From contig NZ_DS990556.1 of NCBI RefSeq assembly GCF_000155635.1, positions 2,676,607 to 2,740,606 of the forward strand: a stretch of DNA of 64,000 nt, written 5' to 3'. Shown here in pieces: positions 37,968-45,854 of this stretch. The stretch comes from Cyanobium sp. PCC 7001. GTDB lineage: Bacteria; Cyanobacteriota; Cyanobacteriia; PCC-6307; Cyanobiaceae. The notes beneath the pieces are model-generated. The model searched no databases and was not told the DNA's origin. It worked only from the letters and a program-made list of their open reading frames with translations. How positions within the stretch are numbered: the first letter of the stretch is position 1; every line of letters starts with the position of its first letter. A program made the position numbers and the translations under genes.

Positions 37968-38594
37968 TCAGCGGCCGATCTGGAGCAGCTCCACCTCGAA
38001 GATCAGGGTGGCGTTGGGGGGGATCACGCCGCCGGCGCCGCGTTCGCCATAGGCGAGGTCGGGTGGGATCACCAGCTTGCGCTTGCCGCCCACCTGCATG
38101 CCGGCCACCCCTTCGTCCCAGCCCTTGATCACGCGGCCGGCGCCGAGGGGAAACGAGAACGGACCGCGGCCGTAGCTGCTGTCGAATTCCTTGCCGTTCT
38201 CCAGGGTGCCACGGTAGTTCACGCTCACGGTCTGGCCGGATGCGGCCTCGGGGCCATCGCCGATCACCAGATCCGTGATGCGCAGGCCGCTGGGGGTCAC
38301 CCGCTCCTTGGCCGCGACCATGTCGCCGCCGAGGGCGCTGGCCTGGGCGATGTCGGTGCCGGAGTCGGGAGCCATGGCGAAGAGGGTGGGGTTGGGGTCG
38401 TCGGGGTCGAGTTCAAAGCTGGCCGCCTGCTGCGGGGCCGGGGTGGCCATGGCAGGGGACATTGCAGGGGCCGCGGCCTGGGTGGCGGCTGCGGGTGCGG
38501 CGGCCTCCACCGTGGTGGGGTGCACGAGCTGACTCACCAGCGCCAGCAGCAGGCAGGCCACGCAGACGGTGGTGCTGATCAGGATGTCGCGCAT
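37968..38594 (-). CDS. FKBP-type peptidyl-prolyl isomerase, membrane-anchored or exported
   Basis: 208 residues. A hydrophobic N-terminal segment ([20 protein letters not shown]) acts as signal or anchor, then an Ala/Pro-rich linker of about 45 residues, then one FKBP domain from about 100: [42 protein letters not shown] and [20 protein letters not shown]. This is the usual form of lumenal or periplasmic FKBPs in cyanobacteria. ATG 38594 directly precedes the hydrophobic segment; the longer frame upstream is antisense shadow. Confidence 0.9.
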   Translation of the reverse strand: MRDILISTTVCVACLLLALVSQLVHPTTVEAAAPAAATQAAAPAMSPAMATPAPQQAASFELDPDDPNPTLFAMAPDSGTDIAQASALGGDMVAAKERVTPSGLRITDLVIGDGPEAASGQTVSVNYRGTLENGKEFDSSYGRGPFSFPLGAGRVIKGWDEGVAGMQVGGKRKLVIPPDLAYGERGAGGVIPPNATLIFEVELLQIGR

Positions 38595-38622
38595 GTCGGA
38601 CCCGCGGGGGGCTCGATTCTGC

Positions 38623-38973
38623 CTACTCGCCCGATCTCTCGACGGACGCTTCGCCATTGCGCTGGCGCTGGGCCTGCTCCAGCCGGTCGATGCGGCCCCG
38701 CAGTTCGTCGAGTTCCCGCTGCAGGGGGATGCCGAGATCCTGGAGCAGCTGGTCGCGGTTGCGCTCCAGCTGCCGGCCGGCCTGCTCCTCCAGGCCCGGG
38801 GTGTCACCCCGCAGGGCCCTGAGCACGTCTTCCACCAGGGCGGAGGCGTGGCTGGGGTCCAGCTTGCCGCTGCGCACCCACTCCTGGGTGACGTAGCGCA
38901 GCCGGTCGCTCACCAGGGAGGTGGTGCCCAGGCCCCGCAGCAGCAGCTGGTGCAGGGGGTTGGAAGAGTCCAT
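38623..38973 (-). CDS. Small helical protein, phasin/UbiK-like pattern, function unknown
   Basis: 116 residues, all-helical. The middle has [27 protein letters not shown] and the C-terminal half is a charged coiled coil ([19 protein letters not shown]). The same layout occurs in poly(3-hydroxyalkanoate)-granule-associated and UbiK-type accessory proteins, but no signature is decisive. ATG 38973 is divergent from lnt (50 bp between starts). It lies 28 bp upstream of the FKBP gene on the same strand. Confidence 0.6.
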   Translation of the reverse strand: MDSSNPLHQLLLRGLGTTSLVSDRLRYVTQEWVRSGKLDPSHASALVEDVLRALRGDTPGLEEQAGRQLERNRDQLLQDLGIPLQRELDELRGRIDRLEQAQRQRNGEASVERSGE

Positions 38974-39023
38974 CGCAGTGGTCGGGTCTGGTTCAACCTT
39001 GGCGCTTCCTACGTTGGATCGCC

Positions 39024-40580
39024 ATGGCGGTCGAAGGACGGTTGGCCTGGATCGTGGTGGGAGGAGCCGGCCTGCTGGCGGGGCTGGCGCTGCCGCCCCT
39101 GGGCTGCCCGCCCCTGGCCTGGCTGGCCCTGGCGGTGCTGTGGGCCGCCTGCGCCCAGGGGCCATCCCGGCCGCTGCTGCTGGGCTCCGGCCTCTGGGGC
39201 GGGCTGGCGGTGCTGCTGAGCCATCACTGGCTGCTGGGGCTGCACCCGCTGGACTGGATCGGCGTGCCCCTGCCCCTCAGCCTGCCGCTCTGCGGGCTGC
39301 TGCTGCTCTTCTGCGCCGCGCTCGGGGGCCTGCTGGTGGCGGGATGGGCCTGGTTGGCGGCCTGGCTGGGACCCCACCGGGGCAGCACGGTCCTGCTGCT
39401 CAGCGGGGTCTGGGGCCTGGCGGAGGTGCTGCTGGCCCAGGGCCCCCTGTTCTGGCTGGGTCTCGGTGCCGCGCCCCTGCCCCACGACCGTCCCCTGGCC
39501 GGGCTGGCGGTGCTGGGCGGTGGCGGTCTGCTGGCGGCGGTGCAGGTGCTGCTGGGCTGGGGGCTGTGGCGGGTGGTGGTCCCACCCACCAGGCGCCTGA
39601 GGCGCCTGGCCGGCTGGCTGCTGCTGGTGCTGGTGCTCCACGGGGCCGGTGCGGCGTTGCTGGCCGGCGAACCCTCAGCCGCCGAGGCCAGCGAGCGCGT
39701 GCTGGTGCTGCAGCCCGCCATCCCCACCCGCGAGAAGCAGAGCGCGGCCGCTCGCCGGCGCCTGGAGCTCCTGCTGCAGGGGGCCATGGAGGAGGCCGTT
39801 CGCCGGCAGGCGGCCGTGGTGGTGCTGCCCGAGGGGGCCCTGGGGCTTGAACCCCGGCTGGCCCGGCCGGCGCCGGTGGAGCTGCTCAGCGGCGGCTTCC
39901 GCTGGCACGAAGGCCCCGGCGGACCCGAACAGCGCAGTGCCCTGCTGCGGTTCGCACCGGGCGAGCAGCAGGCCAGCGGCGGCGTCGACAAGCACCGCCT
40001 GGTGCCCCTGGGGGAGTGGGTGCCGCTGGGGGGCTGGTGGCGCTGGAGCGGCCTGTCGGCCGTGGGCGGGGTCGAGCCCGGTGCGCCGTCCCGGTTGCTG
40101 CCGCGGCCCGATGGGAGCGTGGCTGCGGCCATCTGCTACGAGATCTCCGATGGCCACGCCCTCGCGGCCGCCAGCCGGCAAGGGGCCATCTGGCTGCTGG
40201 CCAGCGCCAATCTCGACCCCTATCCGCTGATGCTGCAGCGGCAGTTCGAGGCGCTCGTTCAGCTGCGCGCCATCGAAACGGGGCGCTGGCTGGTGAGCGC
40301 GGCCAACACGGGGCCCAGCCTGCTGGTGAACCCCCAGGGCCGCGTCACGAGCAGCCTGGCTCCGGGTCGTGCGGGGATGGCGCTGTTCGAACCGCGGCTC
40401 AGGGCCGGACTCACCCCCTATGGGCGCTTCGGGGAAGCCCTGCTCATCGGCCTGGTGGGGGTGTCGGCGCTGCTGCGCTGGAGAACCGGCCGACCAGGCG
40501 GCAGAGCGGAGTCAGCCAGCGAAGCTGAGGGCCAACTCCACCAGGGTGAAGCCCAGAAGCCCGACCAGGGCGAGGAGTGA
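39024..40580 (+). CDS. lnt: Apolipoprotein N-acyltransferase
   Basis: Adds the third acyl chain to lipoproteins at the inner membrane. 518 residues: about six membrane spans in the first 200, then a nitrilase-fold domain. The catalytic triad is visible as Glu in VVLPEGAL, Lys in VDKHRLVPLGEWVPL and Cys in AICYEISDG. A final span (EALLIGLVGVSALLR) and a polar tail end the protein. Its last 69 bp overlap, on the opposite strand, a short ORF for a membrane peptide. Confidence 0.93.
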   Translation: MAVEGRLAWIVVGGAGLLAGLALPPLGCPPLAWLALAVLWAACAQGPSRPLLLGSGLWGGLAVLLSHHWLLGLHPLDWIGVPLPLSLPLCGLLLLFCAALGGLLVAGWAWLAAWLGPHRGSTVLLLSGVWGLAEVLLAQGPLFWLGLGAAPLPHDRPLAGLAVLGGGGLLAAVQVLLGWGLWRVVVPPTRRLRRLAGWLLLVLVLHGAGAALLAGEPSAAEASERVLVLQPAIPTREKQSAAARRRLELLLQGAMEEAVRRQAAVVVLPEGALGLEPRLARPAPVELLSGGFRWHEGPGGPEQRSALLRFAPGEQQASGGVDKHRLVPLGEWVPLGGWWRWSGLSAVGGVEPGAPSRLLPRPDGSVAAAICYEISDGHALAAASRQGAIWLLASANLDPYPLMLQRQFEALVQLRAIETGRWLVSAANTGPSLLVNPQGRVTSSLAPGRAGMALFEPRLRAGLTPYGRFGEALLIGLVGVSALLRWRTGRPGGRAESASEAEGQLHQGEAQKPDQGEE

Positions 40581-40595
40581 TCCGAAGCTGCTCAT
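40512..40595 (-). CDS. Possible 27-residue single-span membrane peptide
   Basis: Minus-strand ORF of 28 codons from ATG 40595: MSSFGSLLALVGL... continuing through LLGFTLVELALSFAG. It is hydrophobic throughout except one Glu, the size and style of the small photosystem, cytochrome b6f or NDH subunits of cyanobacteria, yet it matches none that I know (PsbM, PsbT, PsbX, PsaI, PetG, PetL, PetM and PetN compared by memory). It overlaps the end of lnt antisense and starts 72 bp past the hairpin that ends the peroxiredoxin transcript. The coding status is unproven. Confidence 0.35.
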   Translation of the reverse strand: MSSFGSLLALVGLLGFTLVELALSFAG

Positions 40596-40667
40596 CTGTC
40601 AGACGCGCCAGCGGCGCGGCGGGTGAACCGGAAGGGTTGTTCGCGCAATTCTGACGAAATCCTTAAG

Positions 40668-40699
40668 GCCGTGCCCGTGGCGGTTGCTACGGGCACGGC
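40668..40699 (-). terminator. Strong hairpin after the peroxiredoxin gene
   Basis: An 11-bp perfect stem (GCCGTGCCCGT / ACGGGCACGGC) with a 10-nt loop, 42 bp beyond the peroxiredoxin stop. On the minus strand it is followed by CTTAAGGATTTCG, a weak T-containing tail. It could also end lnt transcripts from the left. Confidence 0.6.
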
Positions 40700-40741
40700 A
40701 ATCGTTACAAGCCGGCCGTCGGCTGCTCAGCCCTCAGCTGC

Positions 40742-41314
40742 TCAGCCCTCGAAGGCCAGGGCCGGTTCCCTCACCCCCTGGGGCTGCTGCCCCCGCAGGT
40801 AGGCCAGCATGGTGTCGGCATCGGAGACCTCGAAGGGGTCGAGGGGGCAGTTGTCGCCGAAGTCGGGCTCCACGAAGATCTTCTCGATCCGGCCGTCGTT
40901 CACCAGCATCGAGTAGCGCCAGGAGCGCAGCCCGAAGCCGAGGTTGGACTTGTCCACCAGCATCCCCATCTTGCGGGTGAACTCACCGTTGCCATCCGGC
41001 AGCAGGAACACCTTGTCGGCGCCGACGTGCCGTCCCCACTGGAACATCACGAAGGCATCGTTCACCGAGAGGCAGATGATCTGGTCGATGCCCTCGGCGC
41101 GGAAGTCCTCGTAGAGCTCCTCGTAGCGGGGCAGGTGGTTGGAGGAGCAGGTGGGGGTGAAGGCCCCCGGCAGGGAGAACACCACCACCCGCTTGCCCGC
41201 GAAGATGTCCTCGGTGGTGAGGTCCTGCCAGCGGTAGGGGTTGGGGCCGGGCACGGAGGTGTCCCGCACCCGGGTCTTGAAGGTGACGCTGGGAACGCGT
41301 TCGATCACGGCCAT
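40742..41314 (-). CDS. Type II peroxiredoxin (Prx5-like)
   Basis: Thiol peroxidase of 190 residues. The peroxidatic Cys is Cys56 in [16 protein letters not shown]; further cysteines lie in QIICLSVND and DNCPLDPF. The motif [17 protein letters not shown] is typical of the PrxII/Prx5 group. No glutaredoxin domain is fused. It is monocistronic with a candidate promoter (41,376-41,405) and a strong hairpin downstream. Confidence 0.93.
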   Translation of the reverse strand: MAVIERVPSVTFKTRVRDTSVPGPNPYRWQDLTTEDIFAGKRVVVFSLPGAFTPTCSSNHLPRYEELYEDFRAEGIDQIICLSVNDAFVMFQWGRHVGADKVFLLPDGNGEFTRKMGMLVDKSNLGFGLRSWRYSMLVNDGRIEKIFVEPDFGDNCPLDPFEVSDADTMLAYLRGQQPQGVREPALAFEG

Positions 41315-41375
41315 GGAAACTCTGGTGATTCAGGACAACGGTCGGGGCCGGAGTGCCGGCCACCGCTTGTAACTC

Positions 41376-41405
41376 ATAATGACTCCGCCTTGCATTAACT
41401 GGCAA
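41376..41405 (-). promoter_or_regulatory. Candidate sigma-70 promoter of the peroxiredoxin gene
   Basis: On the minus strand TTGCCA (41405-41400) and CATTAT (41381-41376) are spaced by 18 bp, close to the -35/-10 consensus, about 62 bp before the peroxiredoxin ATG. The region is distinctly AT-richer than its surroundings. Confidence 0.45.
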
Positions 41406-41475
41406 TAGGTGTTTCTGCTCACTGGATGCGGCGGAAACCGGCGCACGCCAGCGGCTGCTCCGGCATCCTGGTCCG

Positions 41476-42144
41476 ATGGACCGTGATACCGCCGCCGTTG
41501 CCGAGGCCTGGGATGCCCGCTACCGCGAGCAGCGCGACGGCTGGGAACTGGGCCGGCCTGCTCCGCCGCTCGAGGCCTTCCTGCGCCGCCATCCCCTGGC
41601 GCCCTTGCCGCCCGCTCGGGTGCTGGTGCCCGGTTGCGGCCGGGGCCATGAGGCGGCGCTGCTGGCGGAGCTGGGCTTCGCGGCGGTGGGGCTGGATGTG
41701 AGCGGCGAGGCCGTCCGCCGGGCGCGGCAGCTGCACGCGTCGCGCCATCCCGCCATCCGCTGGCTGCAGCAGGATCTCTTTGATACGGAGGGTCTCCACC
41801 GGCAGGGGCTGGGCCCAGGCAGCTTCGACGGCGTGCTGGAGCACACGTGCTTCTGCGCGATCGAGCCTGCCCAGCGCCCCGACTACATCGCCACCGTGAG
41901 CAGGCTGCTGCGACCCGGCGGCTGGCTGCTGGGCCTGTTCTGGTGCCATGGGCGGCCCGGCGGTCCCCCCTGGGGCAGCGACCCCGAGGCCGTGGCGGCC
42001 CTCTGCCGTGCGGCGGGTCTGGTGGAGCAGCTGTGGCAGCCCGCGGAGGGCTCGGTGGCCCAGCGCCAGGACGAGTGGATCGGCCTGTGGCGCCGCGAGC
42101 TCCTCAGCGGGCCTGACGCCACCACCGCCAGCCCTCCAGGTTGA
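41476..42144 (+). CDS. Thiopurine S-methyltransferase-like SAM methyltransferase
   Basis: 222 residues. The start WDARYREQRDGWELGRPAPPLEAFL and the SAM loop RVLVPGCGRGHEAALLAELG match the TPMT family; later blocks are GLDVSGEAVRRAR, FDGVLEHTCFCAI and LFWCHGRPGGPPW. Bacterial members methylate halides, thiols or selenium/tellurium compounds, but the substrate is not predictable here. The end overlaps the convergent membrane protein gene by 41 bp. Confidence 0.8.
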   Translation: MDRDTAAVAEAWDARYREQRDGWELGRPAPPLEAFLRRHPLAPLPPARVLVPGCGRGHEAALLAELGFAAVGLDVSGEAVRRARQLHASRHPAIRWLQQDLFDTEGLHRQGLGPGSFDGVLEHTCFCAIEPAQRPDYIATVSRLLRPGGWLLGLFWCHGRPGGPPWGSDPEAVAALCRAAGLVEQLWQPAEGSVAQRQDEWIGLWRRELLSGPDATTASPPG

Positions 42145-42541
42145 TCGCCAGCCCGATGGCGGTGAGCACGGCCATCAGCACGATCTGATCGGCTCGGGCA
42201 TCCGGCACGAGGATGTCGGCGAGCAGGTGCGGCACGTTGGTCACCGAATACACCACGCTGAACCAGAAGTGCAGCCGGCGCCAGGCTCTCCAGCTCCGCT
42301 GCGGTTCGGCTGAGCTGGCGGCATAGCCGATCAGCACCAGGGCCAGCAGCGGCAGCAGGAAGTAACCCAGCATCGCCCCGTAGAGCCAGGGCAGCAGCTC
42401 GGTGGGCACGTGACCGTGGATCTCGGCCGACTGCCCGTGGAACAGCGGCATCAGGCCGAGATCCACGTGGAAGAGCATGGCCAGAAGCCAGGCCAGCCAG
42501 AGCACGATCAACCGTTGACCATGGTGGACCGCCTGGGTCAT
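42104..42541 (-). CDS. Four-span membrane protein, function unknown
   Basis: 145 residues. Hydrophobic segments: LIVLWLAWLLAMLFHVDLGLM, LLPWLYGAMLGYFLLPLLALVLIGY, an amphipathic FWFSVVYSVTNVPHLLADI and IVLMAVLTAIGLAINL. His and Trp residues sit at segment ends (FHVDLG, HGH, NVPHLL), which may bind a cofactor or metal; this is speculation. ATG 42541 is chosen because the longer frame runs antisense through pdxH. It starts 19 bp after pdxH ends. Confidence 0.6.
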   Translation of the reverse strand: MTQAVHHGQRLIVLWLAWLLAMLFHVDLGLMPLFHGQSAEIHGHVPTELLPWLYGAMLGYFLLPLLALVLIGYAASSAEPQRSWRAWRRLHFWFSVVYSVTNVPHLLADILVPDARADQIVLMAVLTAIGLAINLEGWRWWRQAR

Positions 42542-42560
42542 GGTGCTGCCGCCGCTGCTT

Positions 42561-43217
42561 TCAGGGTGCCAACCGTTCGATCCGCCAGCAGCCCTCGCGG
42601 CGGCGGTAGAGGAAACGGTCATGCAGCCGGTTCTCGCGGCCCTGCCAGAACTCGATGCTCTCGGGCACGACCCGGAATCCTCCCCAGCTGGGCGGCAGGG
42701 GCACCTCCCCATCGGCGAAGCGCCGCTTCATCTGCTCCCACTGCATCTCGAGGATCCGGCGGGAGCTGATCACCGCGCTCTGCTGCGACACCCAGGCGCC
42801 GAGGCGGCTGCCCCAGGGCCTGGAGCTGAAGTAGGCCAGGGATTCGGCTGCCGAGATCTTCTCGGCGCGGCCCTCGATCGCCACCTGGCGTTCGAGGGGG
42901 TACCAGGGGAACAGCAGACCCACCCACGGATGGGACCCGATCTGCCGGGCCTTGCGGCTGCCGTAGTTGGTGAAGAACACGAAGCCGCGCTGGTCGTAGG
43001 CCTTCAGCAGCACCGTGCGGGAGCTGGGGCGTTCCCCATCGGTGGTGCTCAGCACCATGGCGTTGGGTTCGGGCAGGGCGGCACTCCTGGCCTGCTCGAA
43101 CCACAGGCGGAACTGCTCCACGGGATCGTCGGCCAGGTCGGCGCGGCGCAGGCCGCCGCGGCTGTAGTTGCGCCGCAGGGTCGCCAGGTCGGCCTGTGCT
43201 CCGGGGGGGTCCGTCAT
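42561..43217 (-). CDS. pdxH: Pyridoxamine 5'-phosphate oxidase
   Basis: FMN enzyme forming pyridoxal 5'-phosphate. The 218-residue product shows [48 protein letters not shown] and the C-terminal signature region [21 protein letters not shown] 43217 gives the normal length; an ORF extension of 33 residues upstream is Arg/Gly-rich and unlikely. It is divergent from the DUF1499 gene by 134 bp. Confidence 0.95.
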   Translation of the reverse strand: MTDPPGAQADLATLRRNYSRGGLRRADLADDPVEQFRLWFEQARSAALPEPNAMVLSTTDGERPSSRTVLLKAYDQRGFVFFTNYGSRKARQIGSHPWVGLLFPWYPLERQVAIEGRAEKISAAESLAYFSSRPWGSRLGAWVSQQSAVISSRRILEMQWEQMKRRFADGEVPLPPSWGGFRVVPESIEFWQGRENRLHDRFLYRRREGCWRIERLAP

Positions 43218-43351
43218 GGGCGGGGAATCCTGCGTGAGGACATGGCTGCCGGAGAGGCGAGGCGACCGGCCTGGCCCGATCCTGCCCCGGCTCGCCAGGC
43301 TTTGCCCGCCGCCCACCGGTTCCCCGAGGATGGAACTCCCCGATCGCGCTG

Positions 43352-43777
43352 GTGGTGATGGTGCTCCTGCAGTCCTGGTTCCTGGCCCTGTGCCTCGGAC
43401 TGTTTCACCTCATCGGTCCGGTGCCGACGGAGCTGGGGGTGCACCAGGGGGGGCTGGCTTCCTGCCCGTCCCCGGCCCACTGCGCGCGGGTCGACTGGCC
43501 GGTGGCCGAGCCCGAGGCGGCCCTGGCCGCGGCGCTGGCGGCGTTGACGGCCGAGCCCCGCGTGAACGTGGTGGAGCAGACCCCGGGCTACGTCCACGCC
43601 ACGGTCAGCAGCGCCTTCTTTGGGTTTGTGGACGATGTGGAGATTTACGCCGATGTCGGTGGTGGCGTCCTTCAGGCCCGATCGGTGTCCCGGCTGGGGG
43701 ATTCCGATCTGGGCGTGAACGCGCACCGGCTGGAGGCCCTGGCTGCCGCTGCTCAGAGGCCTGCCGAGCCGAGCTGA
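43352..43777 (+). CDS. DUF1499 family exported or membrane-anchored protein
   Basis: 141 residues. An N-terminal hydrophobic segment ([18 protein letters not shown]) is followed by the DUF1499 domain: [34 protein letters not shown] and [20 protein letters not shown]. The paired Cys residues (CPSP..HC) are conserved in this family, whose function is unknown. Start GTG 43352 (GTG GTG ATG); the ATG two codons on is an alternative. It overlaps the convergent gene at its 3' end by 25 bp. Confidence 0.8.
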   Translation: MVMVLLQSWFLALCLGLFHLIGPVPTELGVHQGGLASCPSPAHCARVDWPVAEPEAALAAALAALTAEPRVNVVEQTPGYVHATVSSAFFGFVDDVEIYADVGGGVLQARSVSRLGDSDLGVNAHRLEALAAAAQRPAEPS

Positions 43778-44166
43778 TCCTGCACGCGCCGCTTGAGATC
43801 CCGCAGGCGCGCCCCCAGCGACTGGAGCATTTCCAGGGCGAACATCGGCGTTTCCTGCACGGCGAACAGAAACTGCTGCTGGTTCATCACCAGCAGCTTC
43901 CCCTCGGTGAGGGCCCGGGCGGTGCCGAAGCGCCGGTGCTCCGGATCGAGGAAGGCGCCGATGCCGAAGGTTTCGCCAGGGCCGATCCGCTCGGTCATGG
44001 TTCCGGCATTCCACTCCAGTTCCACCGTGCCTTCGAGCACCCCATAGAGGCAGTCACCGCGGTCGCCGCTGCGGAAGAGCACCTGGCCAGGTTCGATGGT
44101 CAGCAGTGCCTGGTGCCGTGCCAGGGCCTGGATGGTGTCCAGAGCGTTTTTCGACGTGAGATGCAT
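43753..44166 (-). CDS. Cyclic-nucleotide-binding-domain protein without DNA-binding domain
   Basis: 137 residues forming one CAP/Crp-type beta-barrel: GQVLFRSGDRGDCLYGVLEGTVEL, then GPGETFGIGAFLDPEHRRFGTARAL, where the phosphate-binding cassette would be. The family's usual Arg-Ser/Thr pair after this helix reads RRFGTARA, so nucleotide binding is doubtful. The C-terminal helix ends without helix-turn-helix, so it is not a transcription factor by itself. Similar stand-alone domains act as regulatory adaptors. ATG 44166 chosen. Confidence 0.7.
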   Translation of the reverse strand: MHLTSKNALDTIQALARHQALLTIEPGQVLFRSGDRGDCLYGVLEGTVELEWNAGTMTERIGPGETFGIGAFLDPEHRRFGTARALTEGKLLVMNQQQFLFAVQETPMFALEMLQSLGARLRDLKRRVQDQLGSAGL

Positions 44167-44424
44167 GGAGGCGGCTGGAGGCGAGGCCCTGACGTTCCAG
44201 CTTGCCAAGCAAGGGTTAAGGACAGGGGTAAAGGAGCGGGGCCGGCCTGGAGCGGCCTTGACAGGCCTGCGGCTGGTGGAGAAACGCTCCTGGCGCAGGT
44301 CCGACATCCATGGGAGCGACGTTGCGGATCTCTGGGTTTCACCATCGGTCTCGCCAGGGTTCGGCGCGGGTGGTTCAAGGTGTTCGGGGAGAACAGGTTC
44401 GTGCCCCGTCTGGGCCGGAGTGAG
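44167..44424. other. Non-coding stretch upstream of the cNMP-domain gene
   Basis: About 260 bp (545 bp up to frp, counting the remnant that follows). It should contain the leftward promoter of the cNMP-domain gene. No convincing ORF or RNA gene is seen. Confidence 0.4.
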
Positions 44425-44609
44425 CGCCACACGATCATCGATGAGATCGGCCACGTCTTCGGCCTGACTCATCCACCTGAATCATCGATTTGGCTGCGGA
44501 TTCAACGAGCTGTCTGACACTTCGGACGCGATGCAGTCGGTCAACCAACGATGCCCCTAACAGCACCTTCACGTCATCGGAGAGTCGCGTCCTCGAGGTT
44601 CTCTGGTGA
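44425..44609 (+). pseudogene. Remnant of a zinc metallopeptidase with HExxH-like motif
   Basis: Frame 1 (from 44425) reads RHTIIDEIGHVFGLTHPPE, closely resembling the HEIGHxxGLxHP zinc site of serralysin/astacin-like peptidases but with Asp for the first His. After a +1 shift near 44,498 the sequence continues GFNELSDTSDAMQSVNQRCP and, across a further in-frame stop (44,558), NSTFTSSESRVLEVLW. Three broken pieces in the right order look like a decayed gene 3' end. The upstream part is unrecognisable. Identification rests on the motif alone. Confidence 0.4.
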
Positions 44610-44711
44610 ACCTGACGACATCTCCGACGACCTCTCAGACGACCCGTGCGACGACAGGTTCGACCTCACGTGCGTCGGCAACGGCTCAGCAACTGCACAA
44701 CTGTTCAGTCC

Positions 44712-45038
44712 TCAGAAGCGGGACATGGCCTTCACCTTGGCCAGTTTGTCGGCTTCGAGGCCCTCCAGTTCCTCCATCGCCAGCAGCTCGTCCTTCACCA
44801 GCCCCGCGAGCACGAACAGGATGCCGCCGAGGCGGAAATCGAAACGCCCCTCCATCGTGTGCCGTTCGATGCTCAGGAAGTCGTGCAGCTGCCACACCTC
44901 GTCGGCGGAGGCGAGCGCCTCGATGCTGGTGCGCAGCCGTGCGATCAGGACGTCCACAGCTCGGGTTCTGGCGCGCTCGAGAGCAGCCCGCGCGATCACC
45001 TGTTCGCGGTCGGTCCAGCTGTCAACCATCGTGTCCAT
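44712..45038 (-). CDS. frp: Fluorescence recovery protein (FRP)
   Basis: FRP turns active red OCP back to its orange form and so ends phycobilisome quenching. The 108-residue product matches the family core: DEVWQLHDFLSIERHTMEGRFD (split here across residues 55-76) and the C-terminal LEADKLAKVKAMSRF. An in-frame ATG at 45062 would add eight residues; ATG 45038 matches the usual length of about 109. It is the last gene of the leftward ocp-crtW-frp set, 54 bp after crtW, which supports the assignment. Confidence 0.88.
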   Translation of the reverse strand: MDTMVDSWTDREQVIARAALERARTRAVDVLIARLRTSIEALASADEVWQLHDFLSIERHTMEGRFDFRLGGILFVLAGLVKDELLAMEELEGLEADKLAKVKAMSRF

Positions 45039-45092
45039 GGGCTGCGTGCCCCTCCATGTCATCCCCTCTCGAAACTAGGGGGAGGCCCAAGG

Positions 45093-45854
45093 TCAACGAG
45101 AGCGCGCTGTTGCGAATGTTGGCGGTGGCCCGTCCTGCCCGGCGCTGGCCACCATGCGGGGCAGGTCATACCAGGCCAGCTGGGGAGCCCGGTGGTGCTC
45201 CTGGTGGTAGCCGAAGTGGTAGCAGGCCAGCAGCGACAGCCAGGGCGGCAGCCGCAGGCTCTGAATGTGGTGCCGGCCATCGCCGGAGTGGCTGCAGCGG
45301 TGGGGCAGGTAGGTGCCGAAGGTGAACAGCTGGGCGGAACTGAGGATCAGGGGCAGGGTGCAGAACACCAGCACGTTGCCCCACCCCGCCGATGTCACCA
45401 GGCTCGCCGCGGCTGCCAGCAGGGTCCAGCCAGCGAGAAGGACTCCCATCTGCGCCAGGCTCAGATAGCCCGCCATGAAGCGGGCGTACCAGGCCAGCAC
45501 CCCGGCCCCTGGGTCTGGATGGACATCGGGATCGGCAGTGGTCGCCGGCGCCTGGTGGTGAATCCGATGGTTGCGCCGGCATTGCCGGTAAGGAAGGGCT
45601 GCGTACAGCCCCAGGGCCAGGGTGCCGATGCTGTCATTGAGACCCCTTTGCCGGGGAAGCAGCACACCGTGCATGGCGTCGTGGCCCACGATGAAGAGCC
45701 CGGTCTGCAGGAAGGTGCGCACCAGAACGGCCAGCACGATCAGGTGAGGAGAGAGCTGCTGCAACGGCTGCAGCAGCCCGGCCGTCAACGTGAGCAGCCA
45801 GCCCAGAACGATCCCGGTGGCCAGAATGATTCCGCGCCAGGGGGTTGCACTCAA
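45093..45854 (-). CDS. crtW: Beta-carotene ketolase CrtW
   Basis: Makes keto-carotenoids such as echinenone or canthaxanthin, the pigments bound by OCP. Histidine clusters of the membrane di-iron fold are present: HDAMHG, HRIHH and HQEHH, between four hydrophobic stretches. From TTG 45854 the product is 253 residues (SATPWRGIILATG near the start). The TTG overlaps the OCP stop (TTGA), so translation is probably coupled to ocp; the longer frame upstream is an ocp shadow. Confidence 0.93.
   Translation of the reverse strand: MSATPWRGIILATGIVLGWLLTLTAGLLQPLQQLSPHLIVLAVLVRTFLQTGLFIVGHDAMHGVLLPRQRGLNDSIGTLALGLYAALPYRQCRRNHRIHHQAPATTADPDVHPDPGAGVLAWYARFMAGYLSLAQMGVLLAGWTLLAAAASLVTSAGWGNVLVFCTLPLILSSAQLFTFGTYLPHRCSHSGDGRHHIQSLRLPPWLSLLACYHFGYHQEHHRAPQLAWYDLPRMVASAGQDGPPPTFATARSR

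Noticed and set aside
44551-45078. Rightward 175-codon open frame opposite frp
   Set aside because: Ser/Arg-rich antisense shadow of frp; the FRP match on the other strand is decisive.
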